A stretch of DNA of 64,000 nucleotides from Cryptomeria japonica (lineage: Eukaryota; Streptophyta; Pinopsida; Cupressales; Cupressaceae). The stretch lies in contig NC_081414.1 of NCBI RefSeq assembly GCF_030272615.1, forward strand, positions 916,431,648 through 916,495,647, given 5' to 3'. The translations under genes were made by a program, and so were the position numbers. The first letter of the stretch is position 1. Each line of letters opens with the position of its first letter. This document shows, one piece after another, positions 9,349 to 21,859 of the stretch. The notes beneath the pieces are model-generated. The model saw only the letters and a list, made by a program, of their open reading frames with translations, made no database searches and was not told the origin of the DNA.

Positions 9349-12300
9349 GCATCCTCATCAAATGTTGATACTCCCATGGTAGTTGAAATCAGGAACTGCC
9401 CACGCCTTAAATTCAAGAAACATCCTTACAAATCATTTCTAGATGAACTGTTGGGGGCATTTTCCAGTGTATATCATGATGTTCTTCACACCGAAGACAT
9501 TAGGGTATATATTCACTGCAATATTGAAGAAATCTAGAATTATGAAATGTCTTGCATATTCACAGATCACCTTATCAGTGATAATCAACTTAAACTGGAA
9601 TATGCACAATTGAGGAGGAAGGGTTTTACCCAATTCATGGATTTTATGTCCTTTGACAAAGATGAATGGGTAAGGTACATCATCAGCCAAATTCATGGGT
9701 AATTCTTATGGTTGGACCGACCATACAAGATAATAGAAGAAGTGATCAAGAATATCGCCTACCTCTACAAGGTCGGAGATATGCCAGGGCTTCGATATAT
9801 ATCAAACACAGATGTATGAAAACTCACCAGTGCAACGTATGATGGAAGATCAATGCCGGTTGATGATATTAGGGATCTTGATGTGAAATTTGTAGTAATG
9901 GTGATTGGCTATATGGTTTATCAATCTAACCGATTGAACTCAGTCTCTGGAACTGCCATCCACATTTCTTATCAGATGGCGAGAGAAGATGCACACTATG
10001 ACTTATGTAGTGTGATGGTCAAGGAATTGATGACCAACCTCCAGAAGATCAAGCAAGATAAGAAGAATACATTCTAGTATGGTTCTTATATTATATGCTT
10101 AACCTTTTACTTTTTGGATATGGTACCTCGTTATGGAAGAATTCAATGGGCATTTGATAGACCGGTTGCAACTCAAATAGCACAAATATTAGACTGATAG
10201 GGAGACAAGTAGCAAAAGGCTAACCTGGGGGCCTTTTTCAAAACATTTCAAGAAGAGATGAAGAATAGGGTAAGGATTCCTAAAGAAATTATGGAGAAAT
10301 ATAAGGACACAATCTGTTTTATAGTTAATAAGGATGAATGCATGATGGAAGTAGTCCAACCTAGGACAATTTGGATTATGCAATAGGCTATGAGGTAGAT
10401 GCAGCCACACTTGATGGATATGCACAACATCTACTCATAGCTTCATTTGATGAAAAAGAAGAAAAAATTGGTACTGCACAAAAGAAGGGACTAAAAGTCC
10501 ATAAAGAACAGGTTGCACATATCATCACAAGGAAAATGATAAGAGTTGTAGTTAAGCAACTAATTAGTGAAGGCCATGACAAGGGAGAAGTAGAACAAAA
10601 GGTTAAAATCCTTGAAGCTTGAAAAAAACAAGAGCAGAAAAAGAAGAGAAAAAAGAAGAGAGAGGCAAAGAAAGTAGCTCAGGCCACACCTAATGTTTTC
10701 CCATTGACAATTGAACCACCTAAACAATAGGAAGGACCATCTAGCGAGCCTGATATCCCTAAGCCTAAGGAAGAAAAGAAAAGAAAAGAAAAGAAAAACC
10801 AACAAGGGAATATGTTGCAGTATCATCAGAGAAGACAAAATCAGAAGAAGAAATCAGACAAGTTCCAAAGAAGAAAGGTGTTTTTGCAAGAGTTGTTAGA
10901 GGACAACCCTCCAGAGATAAAAAGAAAGATCAAAAGAAGGAACCAAAGAAGGAGCAACCCAAGAAGACTCATAAAATTACCATCGTTCACAAAAGGAAGC
11001 CCAAAGGCGATGACCAATCTAAACCAGAAACTAAAAGGAGAACCGATAAGAAAAAGAGGTTAGATGCTCAAGAAATTATAGATCAAATTATTAATGATGA
11101 CAATCTGAAAAATATTTCTATATTTTATGATGAATTTGATGAGAAGGATAAGAAACAGTTAGAAGAGGCCATTGTTTTATATTTTGATTCATTTAGTAAA
11201 ACATTGATAGAATTGGAGAAAATTTTGCCCAAAGAACTGTATGATAGATTAGAAACAAGAAAATTACATGCATTGAATCTGGACAGACAGATGAAGGAAA
11301 TAGAATTGGTGGATCTTTGTCCATCCATTAGTCCACAAGAGGTTGCATATTTAATAAATAAGACAAGTTTGACAAAATTCAAACCTAAACATCAGATAAA
11401 CAAACTAATATTGGAAAGATATGAAGAGATTCGGAAAGAAACAATAGATATATGGGTAAGAATTATTGTGTAAAGGATATGAGCTTAGTCCCATTTTTGT
11501 ACAGTCTCAAAACATTCAATTACCAAAGGATAAGGAACTGGAAAGGAAAGATGAACAAAATGTGAAACTGATCCACTGGTTACTACTACTCTAGCTCAAG
11601 AGTCAAATTTTGACATTGAGGATACTCAGAATCCTTCGAAAACAAATGTATAGGATGTAGAGGAAGAGGTTGAAAAAGAAAAAAGGTACAGAAGAAAAGG
11701 AATCAGGGGAAGCACCAAAAGAGAGTGGTGCACCAAGTGGCGAAGCCACTGGTGCAGATGAGGTGTAGACTTCAGCAAATAAGGAAACGATAGATACACC
11801 CCCAAAGACCTCTGCTGAATACCAAGGCAAAAAGGTAGAGTTGGATTTCCCTTCCAGATTGGCAATTGACATATCTTTATCAAAATCCCAAGGGAAAATG
11901 TCAGGATTTTCCATCAGTTTTGACAAGCCTTACCACCTAATGTCACTGACAGAAAAGTTATTGGCTACGACTGCACTCCAAGATCAGGCGACTCAGGAGT
12001 TAGCCCGAGAAGAATCCAGGGACAAACAATTTACACAGTCCGCCTTTGATGTTTTGAACTGGATTGTATCGAAATTTCAAGAAGATGAGAGCTCAATCTC
12101 TTCTAGGAAACTTCAACAAATAATTGAGTACATTCCTAAATAGTATTATTCTTCGATTAAAATTTTTGCACTTGAGGCCAAAAACAAATTTGTTGAGGCT
12201 AGGATGCAAGCATTTTTATAGATGATATGAACAGAAAAGGCACAACTTCACACATGTCTACAGTCTATTGATGAAGCCTTAGCGGAAGGAGGTAAAGTAT

Positions 12301-12638
12301 ATAAAACTTGTCTAGATTTTTCAAAGCTCACTGCATCCCTAAACAAACAAATTATGGATTGTAAAGGGCCACTGCTTCAGATTTCACATTCTTACAATAT
12401 GACATCAAACCTAACAAGTTATTTTGAAGGTCCAATTTTGGCAGTCATGGATCAAATATTAAAGTTAGAAAAGGAGAGGGACAATATAATAAAGAGATCC
12501 ACAGAGTTTCAGAACTTTATAGGTCCCCAGTTAGACAACCTGCTTTGTCATAAAATAAAGTGTATAGCAAATATGTAGTAGGAGGATCCAACAGATTCCC
12601 AAGCTATTGAATACTATGCTAGTCTTTTGAATGGGTTC
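9349..12638 (+). pseudogene. Unrecognised lysine-rich ORF of element G, part 1
   Basis: A once-continuous frame of roughly a thousand codons, now broken by several stops and shifts. The N-terminal part (9349-10190) looks globular: ASSSNVDTPMVVEIRNCPRL, later FMDFMSFDKDEWVRYIISQI and VVMVIGYMVYQSNRLNS, then a WAFDRPVA block near 10150. The middle (10600-11060) is very Lys/Arg/Glu-rich. The C-terminal part (11100-12638) is helical and charged, with coiled-coil character, for example ILKLEKERDNIIKRSTEF. I recognise no RT, integrase, transposase or gag motif. The frame runs straight into the insertion site of element C and resumes at 57654. It may be the protein of a non-autonomous LTR element, but the family is unknown to me. 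Confidence 0.5.
12634..12638. other. Target-site duplication GGTTC, left copy (element C)
   Basis: GGTTC immediately precedes the LTR start TGTATGCATG. The same GGTTC follows the other end at 57649-57653. Removing C and one GGTTC rejoins the G frame without a shift. Confidence 0.95.
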
Positions 12639-13751
12639 TGTATGCATGTAAAATTCATCTCAATAAATATGTATCAATTAGTAATCAAAGGGAAATCACA
12701 AATCCCTATCTAATCAAAGAATCTAACAAACAAGACAATGAAATAATGCAATATCAAGAAATAAGAATTATAAATCATTCAAATCAAACTAGAACTCCCT
12801 ATTCCAAGATTGCATATCGCTTCCATTGCTCTTCTCTTCTCTGTGGTATGATGGCTCTCAGATATTGCACTGGTAACCTGCAAGTGACACAAAGATTCAA
12901 AGTTTGTGATTATTGAAAATGAAGATTGAATGCTCAATTTATAAAAAATTGGAGAAGATTGATTGAAAGGTGGAACAGATTGATCAAGAGGTGGAACTCA
13001 GGTGAGCTCAAATGAAAATTGATAGTTGAACTGCTGATTGTAGGAGTGAAGCTCAATAGATTGAATAGATTAATTAAGTCAACTGATTGAGAAAAAGCTG
13101 ACTGAGGGAAGAAAAAGAACGATTGGAGGAAATTTTAATTGATGACAAAGAAAACTTAATTTAGAAAAAGCTAACTAAAAGATGGAAATAGAGATTGGAG
13201 AGATAATTGATTTAATTAATTAATTTAGCGTGTACTTTCATTTAGATTTAGATTTTGAATTTAATCTTTGCATGAGATTTTAATTCAAATAATTGAATTT
13301 AATTCAATTTAGTATTTGAATATATTTAGAACTTGACTTTGATTTTCAATTTGGTTTTTGAAATCATGCACATGTATTTGAAAGAAATTAGAAGAATATG
13401 AAATTAAATGAAATTAGAATTTGGGGATTTGGAAATGGAAGAATTAAATAGTTAATTAAATAATTTAAAGAAACTATTTAATTATTTAGAAATGGAAGAA
13501 TTAATGAAATAATAAAGATTATTTAAATTAAAAATCATAATTAATTAAATAATAAATATTTAATTAATATTTAGAAGAGGGTTAAATGATTAAACGATTA
13601 GAGATAGAAATTGAATAATTAGTAATTTATTTAAATAATAAAGAAGATTTAAATTGGGGAATTAATCAGAATTAATTAAATAATAAATATTTAATTAATA
13701 TTTAGAAAATGATTAAAATGATTAAATGATGATAGAATAAGAAATAGAATA
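12639..13751 (-). repeat. 3' LTR of element C, fragment 1
   Basis: Matches 56398-57500 of the 5' LTR nearly base for base. It starts TGTATGCATGTAAAATTC on the plus strand and breaks at 13751 where element A entered. It resumes at 32328 (or 32333 after the duplicated GAATA). A minus-strand TATA (plus-strand CAATTTATAAA, about 12936-12947) marks the LTR promoter. Confidence 0.95.
13747..13751. other. Target-site duplication GAATA, left copy (element A)
   Basis: GAATA before the LTR start TGTAGTCAC is repeated after the far end at 32328-32332. The uninterrupted LTR copy near 57505-57520 has GAATA once at the equivalent site, which shows the empty allele. Confidence 0.97.
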
Positions 13752-15156
13752 TGTAGTCACATAAATCTGTCCAGTTTAATTAAATGAATATTTGCTATTT
13801 ATTTGATTAAAAATCCACTAGCCAGTAGTTAATTAAATTAATATTTAATTAATTCATCTTCAAATATTCTCCTATTAATTAGATAAATTATTCAATTTAT
13901 TTTAATTAATTCATTCAACCAAATTCAAATCAATTAAATGATTAAACCATATTTATTTCATTTAATCCCCCTTTTCCTCTTTTAAATAAATTAAATCAAT
14001 CATTTATTTAAATCATAAATCCCCCCACTTGCATTTTCCTACAAATACAACTTGCACACATTTACTGAAATAAATGAATTTTATTTTAATTAAAATCCTA
14101 TTTTTCCCTCACCCACCAAACCCACTTGCAAATCTAATCCCCTTCTAGATTCTTCTAAACCCTTCCTAATTAGCCTAATCCATCCCTTAATTATTGTCAC
14201 ATTCCTAAGCAACTTGGAGTCACTTCTCAAAGACTTCAAAGTCTTTGAAAAGCATTTAATGCTTGGTGTGTTCAACAATTTAACCTCCAAAGTCTTCCAA
14301 ACCACTAATGGCTCTTACATGACCATTAATGGCTCTTACATAACCATTTATGGTTGTTTCAACTTGCACTCATATGTCTCCTCAAGCATTTATTGCTTTG
14401 ACCATGTTTATCTTTTTTGCCTTTGCACAAGAGTTTATCCATTGGATAAAAGCTTTATTCTTTGAATAAAGAATTTATTCACTCAACCCAACCTCGAACT
14501 TAACTCCCAAGGTCATGTCAAGCATTTAATGCTTATTCCCTCTCCTCTCAACTTATCTCACATTGACACTTGTCATCCTGGGATTGGGTTGAAAACCCTC
14601 ACATGGATCTCAAGCCATTCAATCTTGACCCTTGTTGAGATTACTCAATCTCAACCATCCATTGCTCCATTTTTCCTATAAATAGAGCCCATTTCTTCAT
14701 AATCCAGATCCTGAAAACTTGCATACATTTAAGCTATAGGCATTTTGAGAGAGCATTTTAGCATAATCAACTAATATCTTGTCATTTTGGTTAAAATAAA
14801 TCATTTTAGTATCAATAGCATAGTATTAGCTTTTTATTCACATTTAGAGCAAATATTTCAATCTCAAACCTCCATAAGCATCCATAGTGCAAAAATTTGC
14901 TAAGAGCTACACTATTTTGGAACTTAGAGAGGAGAGGAACAAAGGAGAAGAAGCCAAGAGCATGTTAGGAGGCATTTGGAGATGCCTCATCATATTTACC
15001 TTCCTAGTTAGATATTCTGTCATGCTTTTGGTATCTCTTTTGATATGCTTGTGTAGGAAAGTATTTTGTTTATGATTTCTAACATTAACAATTTGGCTTT
15101 TCTTCTTGTTTGTGTTTTGTTATCATTGACTAACCTTCCCTTTTTGCAGAGCATCA
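13752..15156 (+). repeat. 5' LTR of element A
   Basis: TGTAGTCACATAAATCTG to GCAGAGCATCA, matched by 30922-32327. TATA box CTATAAATAG at 14677-14686 places the R region near 14710. Open frames within it (for example 14090-14305 minus) recur in the other LTR and are not genes. Confidence 0.97.
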
Positions 15157-15158
15157 TT

Positions 15159-15176
15159 TGGTGAACCCGACGTGAA
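15159..15176 (+). other. Primer binding site of element A
   Basis: TGGTGAACCCGACGTGAA starts three bases after the LTR. It is complementary to a tRNA 3' end ending GGGTTCACCA. The same site, on the minus strand, follows the 5' LTRs of B and C, which supports common ancestry. I do not assign the tRNA. Confidence 0.9.
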
Positions 15177-15252
15177 TCCAAAGACTTAAACAAACAATTT
15201 TTTTTTGACAACTAACATGTTTGAATGTTGAATTTGACACACAGGTTGTGTT

Positions 15253-15485
15253 TTAGCGCTTTTGATCACGTTGTAGCGCTATTGCAACTTGTTGTTCTAG
15301 CGCTATTGTTCTTACAATAGCGCTATTGTATCAAGTTTAGTGCTATTGACCTTGTTTGAGCGCTTTTGAAATTGTTTTGGCACTATTGAGCATGTTTTAG
15401 CATTTTTGCCGTCACTGTCATTTTTTTCTTTTAGTGCGTTTGTGTTAAATAACACTTTTATTTAAACACAAAGTAGCGCTATTGT
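15253..15485 (+). repeat. TAGCGCTATTG array in the leader of element A
   Basis: About ten copies of TAGCGCT(A/T)TTG and one-base variants start near 15253, 15274, 15298, 15318, 15338, 15358, 15379, 15398, 15432 and 15474. Most are spaced almost exactly 20 bp. One copy is a full palindrome, CAATAGCGCTATTG (15315-15328). The array starts about 95 bp inside the element and is mirrored by the array at 30098-30375. Confidence 0.95.
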
Positions 15486-16919
15486 AACAGAACGTTGTAA
15501 AAAAGACCCTGTAACCGAAAAAGTAAAAATTCTTAGGCTCGTAGAAGCCCACCATAGGTTCGGTTTTTACTAACTATTTGTTTCTTGTGCAGGTCTAAAA
15601 ACCAACCTCCTTAAAAATCAAAAAAACTTATTTTGGTGTTTTAAAATTGAACAAAACAAAATTTGCTTTCTTGTAAGCTTAGGATCAAATTTTGTATTTG
15701 GTGCTCTAAAAATTGAACAAAACAACTTTGTTTATTGCAAGTTTAGGCTTAACTTTTCATTTGGTGCTTAAAATCAACAAGACAAATCTACTTCTAGCAT
15801 CAAAATTAAGCAAAAATTTACAATCCACACTTCAACTTTGGGCAAGTAAAAAGAACAATCAATTTGTGTCATTCCTTGTTGCAAAATGATTTTACTTTAT
15901 GCAAATGTGTTTTTTATTAAGTTGACCAGGATTTCAAATTCTAGTTTACTCAAACATATTGCCTTTGAAGTTAAAAAGAACATCATGGTTGTTGGAGCAG
16001 CATCTCCAAATAGATAGAAAATCATTGCAATGATAAGTTAAAAAGAACAAGTGCATTTCGTGTTTGGCACACTTGTGCAAAAAGAGTTTGTTGAGTGGTC
16101 CTACTTCTAACACACACTATTCTCTCCCTTGGCTCTCGTGGTCCTAGGTGCAAGAGAAAAGTGTTAGTAACACTCAAAATTTTTCTTTCTAAGAGAGGCC
16201 TGCCAAGAGACACATCACTCTTGGGAATGACTTCGCGCGGTAAATCCTTTGAGCTGCTATAGAAATCAGGTGAGAGCGAAAGCTGTAGCCTTGGGTATAA
16301 CTGTTCCTACAGTGTAACTTGCCAAAAGGACAAATGGGCCCCACCACAAGTTACAAGGCTCTTAAGTGAGTCACTGCAGAATGAACTTATGTCCAAAGAC
16401 ATCAAAAATGACTAAACACCTTTAATTAGTAGCCCACCCATTCTATTGATTGAGAATATTTGAGATATAATTCAGTGCAAGAGCATAGATGGTTTTGCTC
16501 CCAAGATACTCACCATACATATTTCCTTGAGTAGAAACATAGCTTTTTGAAAAGTCAGTTGTGGCTTGATAAAAGTGGTGACTCCCCCATCATAGGGATC
16601 ATCTATTTGTTATACTCGTGCAAGACTTAGTATATCACATCCTTACCTGCCACGATGGGATTCATAAGGTATGTAGTACCAAAGTCGAAGAAATATTGAG
16701 ATGTGGGCTGAATTTATCACAACTGGCCATTTGACCTTAGGGATAAAAAAGTGTTTGAAGTGTTTTCATTTTGAGTCAAGACCAAGTACAAATTAAGCCG
16801 ACTTTAGGCTTTGGAAAGAAAAACACCTAAAATACACTTAAAGGAAAGGGTCATAACAAGTCCAAGGATTGGGTTGATCTAGACCCATACTCATTTGTGC
16901 CTTTTAAGGCAACATTCTT
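15486..16919 (+). other. Untranslated leader of element A
   Basis: No credible gene. It contains three diverged repeats of an ATTGAACAAAACAA / TTTGGTGCT phrase (15640-15790), possible splice sites such as CTTGTGCAGGTC near 15590, and otherwise unremarkable sequence. Confidence 0.6.
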
Positions 16920-17429
16920 GTGTTTGTGTGCTTACTTTGTTTTCTTGTCAAAGAAAAATCAAAAATCAATTCCAAAACAAGTATTCATCTAGCCAAACAT
17001 CTTTCAAAAACAACCAAAAGATCAAAAACAAAAAGAAATGTATCAAAACTTTATGACAATTCTTCACATCTTGCGAAAGAAGAATCATCATCAGAACATC
17101 AACTTGAAAAGAAGACCATTGAGCTCAAAGGCTTTGATCAAAAGGAGGAAATTCTTCTATCTAAAATCTTTGTCTCTCATAGAGTTTTTCTACGTCACAT
17201 GTGTCTCTACCTTCAAGGCAAAACAAATGAATTTGATTTAGAATCATTAAACCGTAGAGCTTTTATGCAATATAGAGCTTTGAGTTATCACAAAAACCAA
17301 GGAGGCAAGATTAATCCCAACTTCTTCCCAAATGTTTGTATCACATACAACGTAGCTCGAGAAATGCCACCAATGCCCGAAAGGGAAGAGGTAGAATTTG
17401 TTCCATTTGTGACACAAAGCTTTTATTGA
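16920..17429 (+). CDS. Unrecognised 169-codon leader ORF of element A
   Basis: An open frame between the leader and gag. A Lys/Ser-rich first third is followed by a folded-looking part (GFDQKEEILLSKIFVSHRVF, later FDLESLNRRAFMQYRALSYH). The first ATG lies in a hydrophobic stretch and may not be the real start. No motif I know is present. Extra ORFs upstream of gag are known in some Tat-lineage elements such as Ogre, but I cannot show homology. It remains open while gag-pol is broken, which could be chance or late decay. Confidence 0.4.
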   Translation: MFVCLLCFLVKEKSKINSKTSIHLAKHLSKTTKRSKTKRNVSKLYDNSSHLAKEESSSEHQLEKKTIELKGFDQKEEILLSKIFVSHRVFLRHMCLYLQGKTNEFDLESLNRRAFMQYRALSYHKNQGGKINPNFFPNVCITYNVAREMPPMPEREEVEFVPFVTQSFY

Positions 17430-17874
17430 AGTTAACACATTTCATCCATTATCTCATTCACACATCATCACTTCATTCTCAATCTGTTTCAACTCTCAAA
17501 ACATTAAGAGTTTCTTGTCCTAAGTTCTCTTTTGGATATTGCTTGAATCAAACACATAACATCACTTTTTAGATTGTTTCTACATCTGGGATAAACTCAT
17601 CCTAAGAGACATATCTACGTAGGTTAAAACTAGTTTATGAGTGAATCCTCTCATTACTAGGTAGTTAAGTCTGTAACACATCTCAGATTTCTCTACACCT
17701 TATCACATTGAACCTTATCAAACAAACAAGCAATTCTAAAAAGGAATTTCGGTTACATCTACCTTTAAAATGCTAGAGATCCACATGCAACACAATTCAC
17801 CAACCATCAATCTCTCATTTCATCAACAACTCACCATCATTTTCACTCAACTTCAACAAAAACTTGTGAACAAA

Positions 17875-19634
17875 ATGGCTCATACTAGATTAAGAACTAG
17901 ACAAATGGAAATTGAGGAAGAAGAGGAGGAAAACATCAATGAATTCCAAGAAGCTCTTGGAGGAAATACGAATGACGAAACCCAAGTACTCCTACTTCTG
18001 CAACAATAGAAAGGGCCCAGCATAACCCTCTCTTTAACAGAATTTTTGACGAAATACTTAGGAGCAATGCGGATGCTCACTTTTTAAAGCTCGCTCAAGA
18101 AGGAGCCAAGCTCCCCTCTGACTTTGATCTTTCCCAATTAAGACAAGCATCAAAATGACAAAGTCGCCATGAAGAAGAAAGAGGTAGAGATCCCATTAGA
18201 TATAACATTCCTCGAGGTAACCCACCACCTCCTCCTCTAAATGAAATGGAGATGTTGAGGCAACAAGTTGAAAATATCGCCCAACAACTTCATAGTGGTG
18301 TGAAAACTAACCAATTCTCACTCAATGACATCTATCCCTATCCCTTTGATAGAAATATTTATATGCCACCCTTTCCACGAGGATTCAAAACACCCAAATT
18401 CAAAAAATATAGAGGAAAGGGAGATCCTTGCGATCATGTTAGAGAATTTCATTCAGCTTGCCTCGAAGTGGCATATGAGGACACATACCTAATGCGACTT
18501 TTTCCCCAAAGCTTGGGAGGAACAACCACATCATGGTTTTCCCGACTACCAGGTGGCATTAGGACCTTTGAAGAGCTAATTCAGAAGTTCTTGGTACATT
18601 ACTTTCATAACATTGAATGTGATATCACCATGGCTGATCTGTGTAACACTAAACAAAAACCAGGTGAAATTTTCTCAGTATTCCTGCAACGATGGCGTCA
18701 AATGTCTAGCAGACGTTCTCTTCAGTTACCTGAACAAGAACTAGTGGAAATATTTATTTCCAACTTAAACGAAGAAATGGAATTTCACCTGGATGTCAAA
18801 GACACAGACTCTTTTAATGACATGATCACCAAGGGCTTGAAATATGAGCGGGCTTTCATCAAGAAAGGACTTATCAAAATCTATAATGAACCAAAGGATG
18901 GTCCTCGCCCACGCTTCAATAGTGACAAACCAAGCTTTTGGAATAAGAACAAAAATATTGTCAACGACGGGGTTGTGGATGCTAGAACTATCAAAAGTGC
19001 ACAACCTATGGTTCGATTTGCAGGATAGAATCCCCCACCTCAGACTAACACAATTGTTCCTTCAAATCAAGGTTGCATCACATCTCACGATGAACCCAGC
19101 CCTCATCAACAAAAACAAAAATGAACATACACTCCCTTAGGGGAACCCATCGAAACAGTGTTGCGACAACTGGTTTCTCAAAATTTGGCAACTCTACCTA
19201 AAACATCAAACTATGAACCTCAAGTCAAACCTGCATGGTGGAGGGATACTGAACATTGTGATTTCCATCAAGGGAGAGGACACAAGACAAGTAATTGTCA
19301 CAGATTGAAAGATCTTATTCAGGATCTTATTGACCAAGGTGAAATCGAAATCGAAGGGCATGACCCAAAAACAACAAACAATGATCATCTGATGTTCAAA
19401 AATCCACTTCCATCACAAGATCAAAGGGGTCCTTCCACTTGCAGAAGAGGCACTGATACCACTGATTATACGCAGGCTACGTATAATTATACTGGAAATC
19501 ATCTGTATGATTCCAGTGAACAAATTGCAACTATAACCATCAAAAATCCCAGCTCCAATTGCAATATTGTTACACGTCACAACAAGGTTACCATAAAGGC
19601 AGCTCCACAAGGCACCACCTCCATACCAAAATAG
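17875..19634 (+). pseudogene. gag: gag of element A, frameshifted
   Basis: Capsid/nucleocapsid polyprotein. Start chosen at ATGGCTCATAC (17875), giving MAHTRLRTRQ and a Glu-run. A frameshift near 17985 and a stop near 18159 interrupt the N-terminal part. The Retrotrans_gag core is in the 18246-19028 frame: YPFDRNIYMPPFPRGFKTPK, GKGDPCDHVREF, AYEDTYLMRLFPQSLGG, TKQKPGEIFSVFLQRW. After another break the nucleocapsid finger reads CDFHQGRGHKTSNC, a C-x2-H-x4-H-x4-C knuckle typical of the Tat/Athila branch. A stop after TTSIPK ends this frame. Confidence 0.9.
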
Positions 19635-20490
19635 TACAAACTTGTGGAACAATTAGACAAAACGCCTGCGCTTATATCCATTCTAGAGCTATTGCCCCTA
19701 TCTCCATCTCATAAGACAATCTTGGATCAAGCTCTCCAAGAGGCGTTAGTCCTTGCAAACCTGAATACAGACCAATTTCAAGCCATGGTTGGAAGTCTAA
19801 AGTCATAACCTTGTCTCACTTTTTCCGAAAGTGACAACTCTTCCTTCCAGCAACCTCATAACGCTTTGCTACACATTGAAGGCTTTATCAACCAACATAG
19901 GATCAAGCGAGTCTTGATTGACAATGGGGCAGGCTTAAATATTTGTACACTGCAGTTGGTCACAGTGTTGGGATATGCCATAGAATCAGTGGATCCCAAT
20001 AAGAAGATCACAATCAAAGCCTATGACGATGCAGAGCGTTCATCCAAAGGAGCTGTGGTACTACCAATCCGAGTGGGCCCTGTGATAAAACACATCATGT
20101 GTTAGGTTTTGGACCTTCCTCTACCATATAATCTATTGTTAGGAAGACCTTGGATACATGCCATGCAAGCCGTTCCATCTACCTACCATCAATGTATCAA
20201 GTTCCCACATAACGGTGTAGAGATCACAATCCTGGGCGATGCAAATCCCTTTGCATACTGTCATAATATCAGTCATCAACTAGAGATTACCATTCCTAAC
20301 AATAGAGAAGCCATTTCCTCCACATCATATATAAGTCCAGCCTCTCTTACCAGTTCAAACACCCCTATACCCAAGCAAGAAAAGCTTAAGATGAAAATGG
20401 CAGAGGAAGGTCCTGGGGAATACAACTTAAGTCAACTCTTTTGTGTGGGACAAATGCCCACTTCTCCTAGAACACATGGCAAACTGCAAT
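19635..20490 (+). pseudogene. pro: Aspartic protease region of element A
   Basis: The active-site motif is VLIDNGAGLNI near 19905-19945 (D-N-G-A). The flap/IKA and VGPV segments follow, then [20 protein letters not shown] near 20115-20175. The protease cleaves the polyprotein. A stop at 20103-20105 splits it, and one precedes it near 19807. The downstream part to 20490 carries conserved [18 protein letters not shown] and a Pro/Ser linker. Confidence 0.9.
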
Positions 20491-20513
20491 AGTTACTTCA
20501 GCAACCACTGATC

Positions 20514-21839
20514 ATGTCAGCATGTGCTTTGACACCTTTCATCCTTGGGAAGAGTCAAGAAGAAGAAACCAAAGATGAGGACTTAGCGGAATGGATCTAT
20601 AAAGATCCTATCACCACTGCTATGCCGCAAGCTACACTTCCCATGGATCAGTATGGCAAAGGCCTCCTCATTATGCAAAGAATGGGTTATGATGGTCAGA
20701 GTGCTTTGGGATCTTGCAAAAAAGGAAGACATGAACCACTGCTGCCAGAATTAAAGCCCAAAGATAATACAGGCCTAGGCTTTGAAAAGATGATCTTTCC
20801 TAAGCTCAAATTCAAAGGAAAACCCAACGAACCACTATATCAGCCTATTGCAAAGAGGACACCTTTCATTATCAAAGCAACATCAAACACCATCGCAATT
20901 GCCCCATTGAGGCTCAAAATCCTAACACAACCATCTACAATGCCAATCATCCCACCAATCAAACCAGTAATCCCATCAACAACATCAATGACATCAATAG
21001 CACCATTAGCATCAGCAACTGTATCAGAACCCACATCAGCATCTACAACACCAACAGTTCTAGTAGAAGCAACTGAGTCCACACTACCGATACTCCCCGT
21101 ATTGGATTCTTTGATCCCCATCATCCTTCCTACATGACTGATCATTTCATCTACAAAGGTACATCAACCGATCCCAGTATGGTATAGTAATAGGATGCTG
21201 GAAAGTGATTCAGAGACCGACTCACATGAATGGGAATTTGATTCCATACAACTTAATACTTCAGATGAGGAAGACACATCACCACCTCCACCCCGCAAAG
21301 AAATCCCTATTTATGGAGAAGCACAGATAAAGACTTCTTGGGTTCCTAAACTGGAAGCTTCTTCCACAGACCCTACGTCACATCCTATGCCTAATTTTGA
21401 GAGGGAGAGTACCATCAATGACCTTCACCATAATGTCTTAACCCTCACTGACACATCTAACGAACTTAACCTAATCGATGAAGTAATGCCCATTATCCAT
21501 CCTGAACTCATCGAATGGAACCAACCAAATCCCCCATGTCTTGACCTCTTACAAAATGATGAGTCCATCATTGAATTTTTGGAATTAAGGGATAACCTGC
21601 CAAGTGGGGATCACAAAGTTGGATTTGCCATAGAACTTAATAGCGCATCATACTTTGGGGCGGATGCCAAACCTTTCAGCTACAAAAATATAACAATAAA
21701 ACATGGATCTTCCAGTGAAAACCACATTGTGGCACTGTTTGATTCAACAAAAGAAAAAAGAAAGAGCGTATCCAACGGTGAAAACCTCTCTGAGGCACCT
21801 GAGGATGAAAGGTTTGACATCCTTCCCTGTAGCACATAA
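20514..21839 (+). pseudogene. G-patch-like segment and acidic linker of element A
   Basis: Between protease and RT. At 20640-20800 the frame reads MDQYGKGLLIMQRMGYDGQS, a Gly-rich middle, then TGLGF, matching the spacing of a G-patch (GaxxGxGLG...GLGa) with some Gly lost. An acidic linker follows in a second frame (21195-21839), containing SDSETDSHEWEFDS and LDLLQNDESIIEFLELRD. G-patch domains bind RNA or RNA helicases and occur after protease in betaretroviruses. Element B and C have the same segment in the same place. Confidence 0.65.
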
Positions 21840-21859
21840 CGAGAATGATCAACGATTCT

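Noticed and set aside
12581-13740. The sequence near 12640-13740 as a unique gene-free region
   Set aside because: It is the interrupted 3' LTR of C, matching 56398-57500.
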